This document shows, piece after piece, positions 9,514 to 18,210 of a stretch of 64,000 nucleotides of DNA. The position numbers were made by a program, and so were the translations under genes. The stretch's first letter is position 1; every line of letters begins with the position of its first letter. This stretch comes from Candidatus Butyricimonas faecavium (lineage in GTDB: Bacteria > Bacteroidota > Bacteroidia > Bacteroidales > Marinifilaceae), in the NCBI GenBank assembly GCA_944321125.1, contig CALUKD010000017.1, forward strand, positions 1 through 64,000. Direction: 5' to 3'. Below the pieces are notes generated by a model. It did not search any database. It was not told where the DNA came from and saw only the letters and a program-made list of their open reading frames with translations.

Positions 9514-10016
9514 GAACATATAAATATTTACTGGTTTTTTTCTCTTTTATAGCCTTGGCTGTGAATGTACAGGCAGAAACAAAACGAGATTCGATACAAC
9601 AAGTGAAGGATATGGATCGGTATGTATTCCGGGATACATTGGATAGAGAGTGTAAATTCGGAGATTTGAAAGGGAATTATATATTTTTGGAAATATGGTC
9701 TATGAGTTGTGGCCCTTGCCTGCGACAGATACCTTATTTTGAGAAATTATCCCAGAAATATAAGGAGCGGCCAATACGTTTTATTTCTATTTGTGTGGAG
9801 AATAGTATCTCTTTATGGAAAAAGTTTCTGAAACAAAAGAATATAAACGGTGTTCATTGGATAACTCCTATTTTATCACCTTTTCTGAAAGAGAATGGTT
9901 TTATGGCAGTACCTCGATTTGTTCTTTTGGATAAAGATGGGCAAATATTGTGGAGTAGAGCGAAACAACCTTCAGATCCGGAGTTGAAGAAAGATTTGGA
10001 TCAATTGTTTGACTAA
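9510..10016 (+). CDS. TlpA-like thioredoxin-fold protein
   Basis: A periplasmic thioredoxin-fold protein of 168 residues. A cleavable signal peptide (about 1-22, ending VNVQA) precedes a TlpA/AhpC-type domain. The redox motif CGPC is at residues 67-70 (IWSMSCGPCLRQIP) and the cis-proline segment is AVPRFVLLDKDGQ near 136. It is the last gene of the sigma-FecR-SusCD operon and overlaps the upstream lipoprotein gene by 4 nt. The placement suggests thiol-disulfide handling of the imported substrate or of the locus proteins; that is inference. Confidence 0.88.
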   Translation: MRTYKYLLVFFSFIALAVNVQAETKRDSIQQVKDMDRYVFRDTLDRECKFGDLKGNYIFLEIWSMSCGPCLRQIPYFEKLSQKYKERPIRFISICVENSISLWKKFLKQKNINGVHWITPILSPFLKENGFMAVPRFVLLDKDGQILWSRAKQPSDPELKKDLDQLFD

Positions 10017-10019
10017 TGA

Positions 10020-10052
10020 AAAATCCCCCGAAAGTGTCTTTCGGGGGATTTT
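10020..10052. terminator. Bidirectional terminator, tlpA-like gene and tRNA-Arg
   Basis: A 15-bp stem, AAAATCCCCCGAAAG (10020-10034) against CTTTCGGGGGATTTT (10038-10052), with a TGT loop. A/T flanks give a U tract on both strands, so it ends the rightward uptake operon and the leftward tRNA gene alike. Confidence 0.92.
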
Positions 10053-10054
10053 CG

Positions 10055-10127
10055 TGAACTCGGCGGGAGTCGAACCCACAACCTCTTGGGCCGTAACCAA
10101 GTGCTCTATCCATTAAGCTACGAGTCC
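10055..10127 (-). tRNA. tRNA-Arg (anticodon ACG)
   Basis: Read on the minus strand the 73 nt fold into a full cloverleaf. The acceptor arm is GGACTCG with CGAGTTC (one G-U pair) and discriminator A. The D arm is GCTTAATGGATAGAGC, the anticodon arm CTTGG-TTACGGC-CCAAG, and the T arm GTGGG-TTCGACT-CCCGC. The anticodon at 10094-10092 reads ACG, for Arg codon CGT. The CCA end is not encoded. Confidence 0.96.
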
Positions 10128-10250
10128 TTCTTGATTTGCGTTGCAAAGATAGAGAATGTTCTCTTTTCCTGCAAGAGTTAACGGAATTTTTTCAAATACT
10201 TTTTTTATGTTTGAAAAATAACAAAGTGGAGTGCATGTAGTTTTTATTAC

Positions 10251-10258
10251 TACATTTG
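10251..10258 (+). promoter_or_regulatory. Candidate -7 element
   Basis: TACATTTG matches TAnnTTTG, 67 nt before the gene at 10326, and would serve the DUF6913-like gene and dapA. No clear -33 TTTG is seen at the usual spacing, so support is moderate. Confidence 0.4.
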
Positions 10259-10325
10259 TGTTACTCTGTTCATGTACAAATGAATATGATAAAGTTAGGA
10301 GTAAGAGTCAGATAAATAGTTTTAT

Positions 10326-10835
10326 ATGTTTAAGTGTATTGCAGAAGGATTTAAAAAGCGCCATCTAAAGAAAATGGTGGTAAAAGATGAACGAGTGTTG
10401 TCATTTTATAATTTAGATACAGCTAAAAAATGTATCGTGTTTTGGGTGACTGATGATGTTCCGGTGTTCTCTGTTAATAGGGTGCGGGAGGCTCTGGCCA
10501 AACATATGGACGTTTGTTTGCTTGCTTTTATCCGGCAGCCTAAATTGAACTCGGAACAAATACAGGATGCTATTTACTTGGATAGCTCTGGAATTTCTTA
10601 CAGAGGGGGATTTCGTGATCCTCGGGTGCAGGAAGTACTGAACAGAAAGGAGGGACTGTTGATTGATTTGTCGTTGAAACCGGACGTGTGGGGGGATTAT
10701 ATCGTGGAGTCGGCCAAGACGTCTTGTAAGATTGGTTACAGTACTGGGCACGATATTGATTTTGATGGAGTGAGGGATATAGATGATTTTATGGATCGGT
10801 TGTTTAAATTATTAACTAAGATAAATACGTATTGA
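10326..10835 (+). CDS. DUF6913-like protein
   Basis: A soluble protein of 169 residues with no signal peptide or membrane segment. It opens with a basic stretch (FKKRHLKKMVVKDER) and continues in an alternating strand/helix pattern (KKCIVFWVTDDVP, VCLLAFIRQPK, GLLIDLSLKPDVWGDYIVESAKTSCKIGYS). I associate this pattern with the DUF6913 family found next to dapA in Bacteroidales, from memory and not from a search. The gap to dapA is a single base, so the two are almost certainly co-transcribed. Function unknown. Confidence 0.6.
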   Translation: MFKCIAEGFKKRHLKKMVVKDERVLSFYNLDTAKKCIVFWVTDDVPVFSVNRVREALAKHMDVCLLAFIRQPKLNSEQIQDAIYLDSSGISYRGGFRDPRVQEVLNRKEGLLIDLSLKPDVWGDYIVESAKTSCKIGYSTGHDIDFDGVRDIDDFMDRLFKLLTKINTY

Positions 10836-10836
10836 A

Positions 10837-11712
10837 ATGAAAAAGTTTTCGGGAGTAGGGGTCGCTTTAGTGACTCCGTTTGACGAAACAGGACGTGTGG
10901 ATGAACATTCTTTGAGGAATCTGGTGAATTATGTGATTGATGGTGGGGTCGATTATCTGGTAGCTTTGGGAACGACGTCTGAGGCAGCAACGATGACAGC
11001 GGACGAAAGAGCTTTTGTCGTGCAAGTCATTGCCGAAGAGAATGCCGGACGTTTACCGATTGTTTTGGGAATCGGGGGAAATAATACGGCTCAAGTGATC
11101 CATGATCTTGCCACGCTGTCTTATCTGCGGTTGGGAGATGCCATCCTGAGTGTAACCCCGTATTATAATAAACCTTCTCAACAAGGGTTGTATAATCATT
11201 TTAAGGCGATAGCCGAGCATGCACCTCTTCCCGTGATTCTGTATAATGTTCCGGGGCGTACGTCCGTGAATATGACTGCGGCGATAACCTTGAAGTTAGC
11301 TCGTGATTTTGAGAATATCATCGCCATTAAAGAGGCTTCCGGGAATTTTGAACAGGCTACGGCAATCATTTCCGGAATGCCGGAGAACTTTATCTTTCTG
11401 TCGGGGGATGATGGTATTGCCTTACCGTTAGTATCTATAGGGGCCAGTGGTGTTATTTCGGTGATTGCAAACGTGATGCCTAGTGAATTCTCTACGATGC
11501 TACATTTAGCATTGGAAGGCGAGTATGGGGAGGCTCGGCAGATTCATTTGCAGTTGGGTGAGATGTTTAAAGCTCTCTTTGAAGAGGGAAATCCTGCGGG
11601 AATAAAAGCAGCGCTACATACCAGAGGCGTGATTGCCTGCCAGAAGTTAAGATCTCCGTTATGCGAGGTGAGCGAGACCTTGTATCAAAAAATAAAACGA
11701 TTAGGTGAATAA
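10837..11712 (+). CDS. dapA: 4-hydroxy-tetrahydrodipicolinate synthase
   Basis: Condenses pyruvate with aspartate semialdehyde, the first committed step of the diaminopimelate/lysine pathway. The protein is 291 residues, the usual length. Key features are visible: GTTSEA at 45-50, the catalytic Tyr in LYNVPGRT (Tyr136) and the Schiff-base Lys in IAIKEASGN (Lys165), plus YYNKPSQQGL. lysA and lysC of the same pathway lie about 10 kb away. The 3' end overlaps a hairpin that terminates the opposing gldAFG transcript. Confidence 0.96.
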   Translation: MKKFSGVGVALVTPFDETGRVDEHSLRNLVNYVIDGGVDYLVALGTTSEAATMTADERAFVVQVIAEENAGRLPIVLGIGGNNTAQVIHDLATLSYLRLGDAILSVTPYYNKPSQQGLYNHFKAIAEHAPLPVILYNVPGRTSVNMTAAITLKLARDFENIIAIKEASGNFEQATAIISGMPENFIFLSGDDGIALPLVSIGASGVISVIANVMPSEFSTMLHLALEGEYGEARQIHLQLGEMFKALFEEGNPAGIKAALHTRGVIACQKLRSPLCEVSETLYQKIKRLGE

Positions 11713-11723
11713 TCACCTAATCG
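11698..11723 (-). terminator. gldG terminator lying within the dapA 3' end
   Basis: A perfect 11-bp stem, CGATTAGGTGA (11698-11708) and TCACCTAATCG (11713-11723), with loop ATAA that holds part of the dapA stop codon. Read on the minus strand it is followed by TTTTATTTTTTG, a good U tract supplied by dapA coding sequence. On the plus strand no T run follows. It therefore fits a terminator for gldAFG encoded inside the end of the opposing gene. Confidence 0.8.
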
Positions 11724-13219
11724 ATATGACCCGGTTGAGAGCGTCTCAACCGTTTTCTTTTGTATTCTCTGTATTGATATAATCCGATAAGTAATACCAG
11801 TACGATAGGCAGGAAAAAGTTGGTATATTTTAAAAATCTCCTGTAGGAATCGCTTACGACTTTTAGTGACTGATTCTCGATATACTTGTTTCTCAATTTA
11901 ATTAATCCGGAATCGTCCGCCAGCCATTCAATGGAGTTTACTGCAAAATTGATATTGCTGATATAGAACGGGTCAAAGAATTTGTCTTCCATGAAATCGG
12001 CATCCGTGATGACAACAATAGCACTGTTGTTATCTTCGTTGTTTAATAATGCGGCTACAGTATTATAGGGTTGATTAAAGTCGTGTTTTCTTGTCCAAGT
12101 TTTATAAATATCGAAGAATACCGGAACTTTTTGCACGCCTGAAATGGAAGATGATTTTGCCAACGGGGTGAACGTGTAGGCGGAGGTCGTCTTTACATTC
12201 GTGATACTACTGGCAAATTGTAATAGCATGGCATTCAGTCCTTTCGTGATCACGTGAGAACTGAAGTTCTGGATGATAGGTATATATGGGAAATGGCGGT
12301 CACTCTGGAGTTGTAGAAATCCTTGATCCTGCGTGACCAATATGCGTCCGCAATAGTTATCCACGACGAAATCATAGTTGATTTTTAGCCCGAATTCTTC
12401 CAGCATATCTTCTATGCCGACCCGGTTGATGAAACCGTTATTCTGGCTGTAACTGATTTGCCCGACCGCATGATTCAAAGCAATATAGAGTCTTCCCCCT
12501 TGTTCTAGGTATTGTCCCAATCGAACAAGTTCTTCCTTGCTGAATGATTCTTTCGGTCCCACGATACAGATTACTTTGTAGTCATTCAGATCTGTAAACT
12601 GGTCTATGCGCATGGATTCAATCTTGGCACTATGAGATAGTTCATGCTCGATTAATTGAGTTTTTTGCCTCAACATTTCGTTATGTCCACGTAAGAAACC
12701 AATAGTCGGTTTGGTCGTGTCGCAAGCTTCTTTTAAACGGCGGGTAACCTCGTATTCTAATGCTGTGGTCGGGAGAATATTTATTGTCTCTTTTTTGTTG
12801 CCAATCTGGATGACGGCTCCAAAGTATACTTTTTGAATTTTCACCATGTCTCTCTCGGCTATTTCCTGGGCCATAGGTTCTATCCCTAGTTGTTCAGCTA
12901 GAGCTTCCTTGTCACTGTTGTTCGGAATGATCGTGCTTATGGTGAATGCTTTGTTACTGATTGTCTTATACTCTTTCAGCAAGTGTCGGAATTCCCGTCC
13001 GAGTTTTATTTTGTCGGGCGTGAGGCCTTCGGACATAAATAGGGTAACGGAAATATCCTTGTCTATTTTTTTGATCATCGTTTTGCTGACAGGGCTTAAA
13101 GAATATTTTTTGTTACTCGTGAGGTCGATCCTGATAAATAGGAAATAGGAAATAATATTTACCGCTATCAGTGATAAAATCAGGTAGGTCGGATTGTATA
13201 TCAATTTCTTTTTCATCAC
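11717..13219 (-). CDS. gldG: GldG-like ABC transporter auxiliary protein
   Basis: A 500-residue membrane-anchored protein of the GldG family, the extracytoplasmic partner of the GldA/GldF ABC system. Membrane helices lie near the N terminus (TYLILSLIAVNIISYFLFI) and C terminus (FFLPIVLVLLIGLYQY). The large middle part has the GldG/IflG-type fold (KTMIKKIDKDISVTLFMSEG, PTIGFLRGHNEM, ALNHAVG). gldG lies 14 nt downstream of gldF. In flavobacteria the complex is needed for gliding; in non-gliding Bacteroidales its role is not established, and no other gliding genes are in the window. Confidence 0.9.
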   Translation of the reverse strand: MMKKKLIYNPTYLILSLIAVNIISYFLFIRIDLTSNKKYSLSPVSKTMIKKIDKDISVTLFMSEGLTPDKIKLGREFRHLLKEYKTISNKAFTISTIIPNNSDKEALAEQLGIEPMAQEIAERDMVKIQKVYFGAVIQIGNKKETINILPTTALEYEVTRRLKEACDTTKPTIGFLRGHNEMLRQKTQLIEHELSHSAKIESMRIDQFTDLNDYKVICIVGPKESFSKEELVRLGQYLEQGGRLYIALNHAVGQISYSQNNGFINRVGIEDMLEEFGLKINYDFVVDNYCGRILVTQDQGFLQLQSDRHFPYIPIIQNFSSHVITKGLNAMLLQFASSITNVKTTSAYTFTPLAKSSSISGVQKVPVFFDIYKTWTRKHDFNQPYNTVAALLNNEDNNSAIVVITDADFMEDKFFDPFYISNINFAVNSIEWLADDSGLIKLRNKYIENQSLKVVSDSYRRFLKYTNFFLPIVLVLLIGLYQYREYKRKRLRRSQPGHID

Positions 13220-13233
13220 TTTCGTACTAAATA

Positions 13234-13956
13234 TTAAAACCGATTTTTACAGATATAATGTCTTGCTAATGCTAAAAATATGATAATTACGCTGATAAAG
13301 TATATCAAGTCTTTCGTGTCGATCACTCCGCGGGGAATGGCATCAAAATGTTCTCCGATGGAGAGGTACGTGAATAATGCTGCCATGAACCCGGAACCCC
13401 ATAGTTCTGCAATGAATTCAAATAAAACCACGAATCCGATTTCAATAGCAAACGTGATAAAGAAGGCCACGATGGTGTTCGGGGTGAGGGATGAAGCGAA
13501 CATTCCGATACTGATGTAACATCCACAGACTAGAATAAGTCCCAGGTAACCGCAAAAGCCAACGGCATGGTCAACGTTACCCAGCGAGGCAATCGTGATA
13601 TAGTAGGGGAGTGTCAATGCCAGACATATAACTACTTGTAATAGTATAGCAAAGAATTTCCCCATGATTAGCTGCCATGTTTTAATCGGCTTTGAGAATA
13701 AGAGTTCGAAAGTTCCGTCCTTGCGTTCTTCTGAAATACTTTTCATCGTGAGTGCCGGTATTAGGAAAAAGAGCGTCCAGTAAAACACGTTGAACAGGTT
13801 ACTTAGAGAGGCTTGTCCACTTGAAAAGATGTTTTTCCCGGAGAACCAGCAAACGAATCCCGTTACACAAAGGAAAGCCGTGTATGCGATGTATATCAAT
13901 AATGAATTAAATGCTACTTTTAATTCTTTGTTTATTATAACTTTAACTGCACCCAT
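13234..13956 (-). CDS. gldF: GldF-like ABC-2 permease
   Basis: A 240-residue ABC-2 type permease with six hydrophobic segments, for example LLIYIAYTAFLCVTGFVCWF and LIYFISVIIIFLALARHYI. The signature ISEERKDGTFELLFSKPIKTWQLIMGKF between helices two and three is typical of this permease class. It starts 3 nt after the ATPase gene and is followed 14 nt later by gldG, which forms the gldA-gldF-gldG unit. Confidence 0.9.
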   Translation of the reverse strand: MGAVKVIINKELKVAFNSLLIYIAYTAFLCVTGFVCWFSGKNIFSSGQASLSNLFNVFYWTLFFLIPALTMKSISEERKDGTFELLFSKPIKTWQLIMGKFFAILLQVVICLALTLPYYITIASLGNVDHAVGFCGYLGLILVCGCYISIGMFASSLTPNTIVAFFITFAIEIGFVVLFEFIAELWGSGFMAALFTYLSIGEHFDAIPRGVIDTKDLIYFISVIIIFLALARHYICKNRF

Positions 13957-13959
13957 GAA

Positions 13960-14886
13960 TTATTCATTTTGTGTAACTTTACGAAATATATCTTCCAATC
14001 TGGTTTGTACGGGAGTTAACTCGCTGATGTACCAGTTGTTTTCTTGGCAAAGGTTAAAGATTGACTTTTCGATTTCTACATCGGGTTTACATTGGAGTTC
14101 GAAATTTTGTTTATGAATAATCTCGATGTGGAGTACTCCCGGCAGGTCGTTCAGTGCCTCGTGAATGTTGATTGTTGCCCCACCCTTGATGCCTATTTTC
14201 AGGCAATATTCAGCATCGGATTTGCGACGAAGTTCGGATGTCGTGCCATTGGCAACGATTTTCCCGTTACTCATGATCATCACTTGATCGCAAGTTGTTT
14301 CGATTTCAGAAAGAATGTGGGAACTTAAAATAACTGTTTTTTCTTCCCCGATTTCTTTGATGATTTTACGGATTCCGAAAATCTGGTTGGGGTCAAGTCC
14401 TGTTGTTGGTTCATCGAGAATGACCACTTCCGGGTCGTGAATTAATGCCTGAGCAATTCCTACCCGTTGGCGGTATCCCTTGGATAATTCGCCGATCTGT
14501 TTGTGCTTATCGTTGTCTAACCCGCATAAACGAATCATATCCAAAACACGTGACGTGATTTTGTATTTAGGAATGTTGTGGAGTTTTGAAATAAAAAATA
14601 GAAAATCAATCACGTTCATTTCGTCATATAAAGGGTTACGTTCTGGGAGGTAACCGATGATGCTTTTTATTTTACCAGCCTGTTTCCAAATCGAATAGTC
14701 CCCGAATGTGATATTTCCGAAATCCGGAGTCAGTAGCCCTGCCATGATTTTCATCGTGGTTGTTTTACCCGCACCGTTAGGTCCTAGGAATCCAAGGATT
14801 TCACCTCTTTTTGCTTTAAAAGAAATTGAATCCACGGCTTTCTGATTTTCGAAAGATTTCGTCAGATTTTCCACAACTACATCCAT
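13960..14886 (-). CDS. gldA: GldA-like ABC transporter ATPase
   Basis: The ATP-binding subunit of the GldAFG transporter, 308 residues. Walker A is GPNGAGKT at 35-42, the signature is ELSKGYRQRVGIAQAL, and Walker B is VVILDEPTTGLDP, followed by the H-loop SSHILSE. The C-terminal 80 residues form the regulatory extension usual in this subfamily. First gene of the operon, with a candidate -7 element just upstream. Confidence 0.92.
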   Translation of the reverse strand: MDVVVENLTKSFENQKAVDSISFKAKRGEILGFLGPNGAGKTTTMKIMAGLLTPDFGNITFGDYSIWKQAGKIKSIIGYLPERNPLYDEMNVIDFLFFISKLHNIPKYKITSRVLDMIRLCGLDNDKHKQIGELSKGYRQRVGIAQALIHDPEVVILDEPTTGLDPNQIFGIRKIIKEIGEEKTVILSSHILSEIETTCDQVMIMSNGKIVANGTTSELRRKSDAEYCLKIGIKGGATINIHEALNDLPGVLHIEIIHKQNFELQCKPDVEIEKSIFNLCQENNWYISELTPVQTRLEDIFRKVTQNE

Positions 14887-14908
14887 GGGCTGCTGTTATT
14901 AATTTCTA

Positions 14909-14916
14909 CAAAAATA
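14909..14916 (-). promoter_or_regulatory. Candidate gldA -7 element
   Basis: On the minus strand the sequence reads TATTTTTG, matching TAnnTTTG, 22 nt before the gldA start. The -33 element is not obvious. Confidence 0.4.
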
Positions 14917-15015
14917 GTCATTCAAACCATTGATTTTTAGGTTTAATAATCTTTAACCGAGTAATTAACAAGGTTTTAATTTATATTGTTAAGATTTTAG
15001 CAATTATGTTAGCAT

Positions 15016-16050
15016 TTATCGAGTTTTACATAGTCTGTCCGAAGATTCTCTAACGATCAGTTCACAGTTAATGATTTCTTTTTTTATCTGTGCGTGTTTG
15101 CTGTTCAGTATTTGATCAAACAGAAGTTCTGCCGCAGCCCGTCCGATTTTTTCCGGGAACTGGTTGATGGAACTTACTGTCGGATTCATGTAGCGTGAGC
15201 GTTTCGTGTTGGAAAAACCGACAACAGCGATGTCTTCCGGGATATTAAGTCCTTTTTCTTTAATGGCTTCGATCGCCCCGATTGCCAGGTCATCCGTGAT
15301 TCCGAATATGGCATCCGGCCTCTCTTGCCGGGAGAGTAGTTGGCGTGTTGCTTCTTTTCCCGCTTCTACTGTGAAGTCGGAGCAGTGCCAAATAAGTTCT
15401 GTTTTAGCCGGAAGATGGTTGGCTTCCATGGCTTTTTCGTACCCCTCCATGCGATTGCCACCGATGGCAACGTTTTCGGGACCGCATAGTAAAGCTATTT
15501 TTTTGCAACCTTCGGAAACGAGGTGTTGAACGGCTTGGAATGCAGCGGTGACACCATCCGTTACGACCCGTGACACGTTGAGTTCGTTTGTGGTGCGGTC
15601 GAACAGCACGATAGGTGTTCCGGATTCCTGTATCATTTTAATGTGTTCATAGTCTTTTGTCTCGTGTGATAAGGCAAGGATAATTCCATCTGCCCGGTTG
15701 GCCATGAGTACTTCCACGCTTTTTTGTTCTTTTTGGAAACTTTCGTTCGAGGATATGACTAAAACGTTGTAGCCGTGACCGTCTGCTACTTCCTCAATCG
15801 TTTTCACGACTGTGGCAAAAAAAGTACTCACGATCTGGGGAACAATAACTCCGATCGAATGACTTTTATGGGTTTTCAGGGCTACAGCGATAGGATTGGG
15901 TTTGTAACCGAGTTGTTTCGCCAGTTCCTGCACGGTTTTACGTGTTTGTGCGCTGATTTCATGATTGTCTTTTAGCGCACGGGAGACGGTAGACACGGAT
16001 ATATTTAATTTCTCTGCAATGTCTTTGATGGTTATTGGTTTTTGTGTCAT
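15016..16050 (-). CDS. LacI-family transcriptional regulator
   Basis: A 344-residue repressor or activator. The N-terminal helix-turn-helix is TIKDIAEKLNISVSTVSRAL (about residues 6-26) followed by the hinge helix region (GYKPNPIAVALKTHKS). A periplasmic-binding-protein-like sensor domain follows (SIGVIVPQIVSTFFA, RADGIILAL, RPDAIFGITDDLAIGAIEA, VAVVGFSNTKRSRY). It begins 18 nt after the 7TM-HD gene, so it may be co-transcribed with it. No sugar operon adjoins it, so its targets are probably elsewhere. Confidence 0.93.
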   Translation of the reverse strand: MTQKPITIKDIAEKLNISVSTVSRALKDNHEISAQTRKTVQELAKQLGYKPNPIAVALKTHKSHSIGVIVPQIVSTFFATVVKTIEEVADGHGYNVLVISSNESFQKEQKSVEVLMANRADGIILALSHETKDYEHIKMIQESGTPIVLFDRTTNELNVSRVVTDGVTAAFQAVQHLVSEGCKKIALLCGPENVAIGGNRMEGYEKAMEANHLPAKTELIWHCSDFTVEAGKEATRQLLSRQERPDAIFGITDDLAIGAIEAIKEKGLNIPEDIAVVGFSNTKRSRYMNPTVSSINQFPEKIGRAAAELLFDQILNSKHAQIKKEIINCELIVRESSDRLCKTR

Positions 16051-16068
16051 ATATTTAGGTCTTGAGGG

Positions 16069-18129
16069 TTATGCTTTGGTTTGTAATTTCGGGTACGCAA
16101 TACGGGCATGGTACACGTTTATGAGCATTTCTGTAAATACTCGTTTCACCGTGGAAATGTCCTTGAATGTCAAGTCTGCGTTAGCGAATCGTCCATCTTG
16201 AAGAAGGCCGTCAATCAAGTTATTCACCAGTTTGGTTAGGTTTTCTTCATCCTTTATTTCCAGAGCCCGGGAGGCTGCTTCCACTCCATCGGCCATCATG
16301 ACTACGGCACACTCTTTTCTTACGGGGTCCGGACCAGGATAAGTGAATAGGGATTCATCTATTTCCTTGTCCGGGTATTTGTTTTTGAATGAGTAGTAGA
16401 AGTATTTTACTTTACTTTTACCATGGTGTGTGCGGATAAAGTCTTTGAGGACTTCCGGTAATTTGTATTTATTGGCAAGTTCCAAGCCTTGTGTCACGTG
16501 TTTGATAATGATCTGGGCACTTTCGTCAAAGTCCAAGGGATCGTGTGGGTTTAACCCCCCGGTTTGATTCTCCACGAACATGATTGGATTGTATGTTTTC
16601 CCGATGTCGTGGTACAATGCCCCGGTACGGGCTAAAAGCGGGCTACCCCCGATGTGATAAATTGCCTCTTCCGCCAGGTTGGCAACCATTAGGGAGTGTT
16701 GGAATGTTCCCGGGGCTTTTTTCGTCAGGTTGCGTAAGGCCGGATGATTCGGGTTAGAGTATTCCAGTAAACTGATTTCAGACGTGTACCCGAAGAGGCG
16801 TTCTACCAAGTAAAGGGCGGGATAAATTAAGCTTAACAAGCCAGTATTTATTATGAGGAACACGACAGCGAACAGATGTTTTGGTGTGAGAGTTCCCTCT
16901 TGTATGAGCGTGAAAGCCCCATATACCAATATATAAGTTAAGAATATCAGACCTAGTGCAATAAATAGTTGAGAACGGCGTTGCAGGTGTGAGAGGCTAA
17001 ACATGGCTACGATCCCGGCTGATATTTGCATGAAGAAGTACATATAATTGTTGGGAGCGTAATAGGAAACCAGTAAGCTTGTACCGATCAATAGATAAAG
17101 AGCCGGTCTTGTCCCGAATAATATGTTCACGATGATTGGGAAGAATAAAACGGGGATCGTGAGGATGTTGATGTGTTGAAAATAGCTGATACTTCCTAGG
17201 GCAATGGTTAGTAAAAACATACTATATAGGAAAAAGAAATCCCTGTTATTGTAGAATAGCCGTTTCCGGGAGACATAAAGGAAAATGGAGAAACTCATGA
17301 TGGCGATCAAGGTCAACACGGTTTGGGCAACCGAGATCCGGATTCGGTCAATGGTTGAACCCAGGCTTTGCTCGTGTTCTATCCGGAAAGATTCCAGAAC
17401 TTTATATTTTTCGGGGGTTACCAGATCGTTTTTGGATATGATGATATCTCCCCGGTTGACCATCCCTTGGGTCGGCGTGATGCTTTTCACGCTGGTTTCA
17501 ATGGCGAGTCCCGTTTTTCCTGCATCATATTCCAGGTTCGGGTTGATATAATTATTCAGGCCTAAACTGAGTATTCCTTCCTCCGTGGATTTGTCCAGGT
17601 GGAGGCTCTCGATGTATTGAACTAATGTTTCGTAGGCTTGCTTTAGCGTGTACACGTTGGAAAATTTTTCGTCGAAGGCAATGTTGTTCTTGACGATAAG
17701 GATGTTTTTGACTTTAGCCGGATCCATTTTTTCCGGCATCAGCAGGATACCTTTGGAATAAATTTCCCGTAATTTTAGAATGATTTTATCCATATCTTTT
17801 CCGTTGTATGCGGTTCGATATGCATTTATTTTTTCCGAAAGTTTGTTAATCTGGGCTTCAATATTTGTTTCTTTGAAGTTAAAAATGGGGGCTTGTTCTT
17901 CTTTGATCTTTTCAATATCGGAGGCAAGTTCTTCGGCACTTTTGTGCAGCGGAAAATCCAAGGGTGCGATCAATGTCTCGTATTTCCAAGGCATTCCTTT
18001 TTGGTAAGAATATTTAAAACCTTCTATTTTAGGAAGTAATAAGACAATGAGACCACAGATTATGATGATCGTACTGATTTTAAACACGTATTGAATAGTA
18101 CGGTGTTTTTTAGTTTTATTGTTTGGCAT
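16069..18129 (-). CDS. 7TM-HD phosphohydrolase (PgpH-like)
   Basis: A 686-residue membrane protein. An N-terminal helix (about 17-35) leads into a large extracytoplasmic 7TMR-HDED-type domain. About seven membrane helices follow (roughly 275-470) and then a cytoplasmic HD domain with YHDIGKTYNP near residue 507, plus IIKHVTQGLELANKY and IRTHHGKSKVKYFYYSF. Characterised PgpH proteins hydrolyse cyclic di-AMP, so that is the expected activity. A perfect palindrome carrying a -7 element lies 20 nt upstream. Confidence 0.88.
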   Translation of the reverse strand: MPNNKTKKHRTIQYVFKISTIIIICGLIVLLLPKIEGFKYSYQKGMPWKYETLIAPLDFPLHKSAEELASDIEKIKEEQAPIFNFKETNIEAQINKLSEKINAYRTAYNGKDMDKIILKLREIYSKGILLMPEKMDPAKVKNILIVKNNIAFDEKFSNVYTLKQAYETLVQYIESLHLDKSTEEGILSLGLNNYINPNLEYDAGKTGLAIETSVKSITPTQGMVNRGDIIISKNDLVTPEKYKVLESFRIEHEQSLGSTIDRIRISVAQTVLTLIAIMSFSIFLYVSRKRLFYNNRDFFFLYSMFLLTIALGSISYFQHINILTIPVLFFPIIVNILFGTRPALYLLIGTSLLVSYYAPNNYMYFFMQISAGIVAMFSLSHLQRRSQLFIALGLIFLTYILVYGAFTLIQEGTLTPKHLFAVVFLIINTGLLSLIYPALYLVERLFGYTSEISLLEYSNPNHPALRNLTKKAPGTFQHSLMVANLAEEAIYHIGGSPLLARTGALYHDIGKTYNPIMFVENQTGGLNPHDPLDFDESAQIIIKHVTQGLELANKYKLPEVLKDFIRTHHGKSKVKYFYYSFKNKYPDKEIDESLFTYPGPDPVRKECAVVMMADGVEAASRALEIKDEENLTKLVNNLIDGLLQDGRFANADLTFKDISTVKRVFTEMLINVYHARIAYPKLQTKA

Positions 18130-18149
18130 ATCCCGGTTTTATCTTGAAT

Positions 18150-18167
18150 TATCTTTGTTCAAAGATA
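18150..18167. promoter_or_regulatory. Palindrome of two opposed -7 elements
   Basis: TATCTTTG-TT-CAAAGATA is a perfect 8-bp inverted repeat in which each arm matches TAnnTTTG. The minus-strand copy (18167-18160) is well placed for the 7TM-HD gene, whose start is at 18129. The plus-strand copy faces the fabD end and has no gene to serve, so the symmetry may reflect a binding site or hairpin. Confidence 0.5.
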
Positions 18168-18174
18168 TAAATAA

Positions 18175-18208
18175 AATTTTAAAGCCTCCAATGGGAGGCT
18201 TTAAAATT
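18175..18208 (-). terminator. Terminator of the folE-fabD transcript
   Basis: A 15-bp stem, AATTTTAAAGCCTCC (18175-18189) with GGAGGCTTTAAAATT (18194-18208), loop AATG. On the minus strand it is followed by an A/T tract (TTTTATTTAT). It lies about 100 nt beyond fabD and before the next minus-strand gene. Confidence 0.8.
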
Positions 18209-18210
18209 GT

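Noticed and set aside
9901-10146. 81-codon minus-strand frame across the tRNA-Arg gene
   Set aside because: It covers the tRNA and terminator completely and so cannot be a real protein gene.
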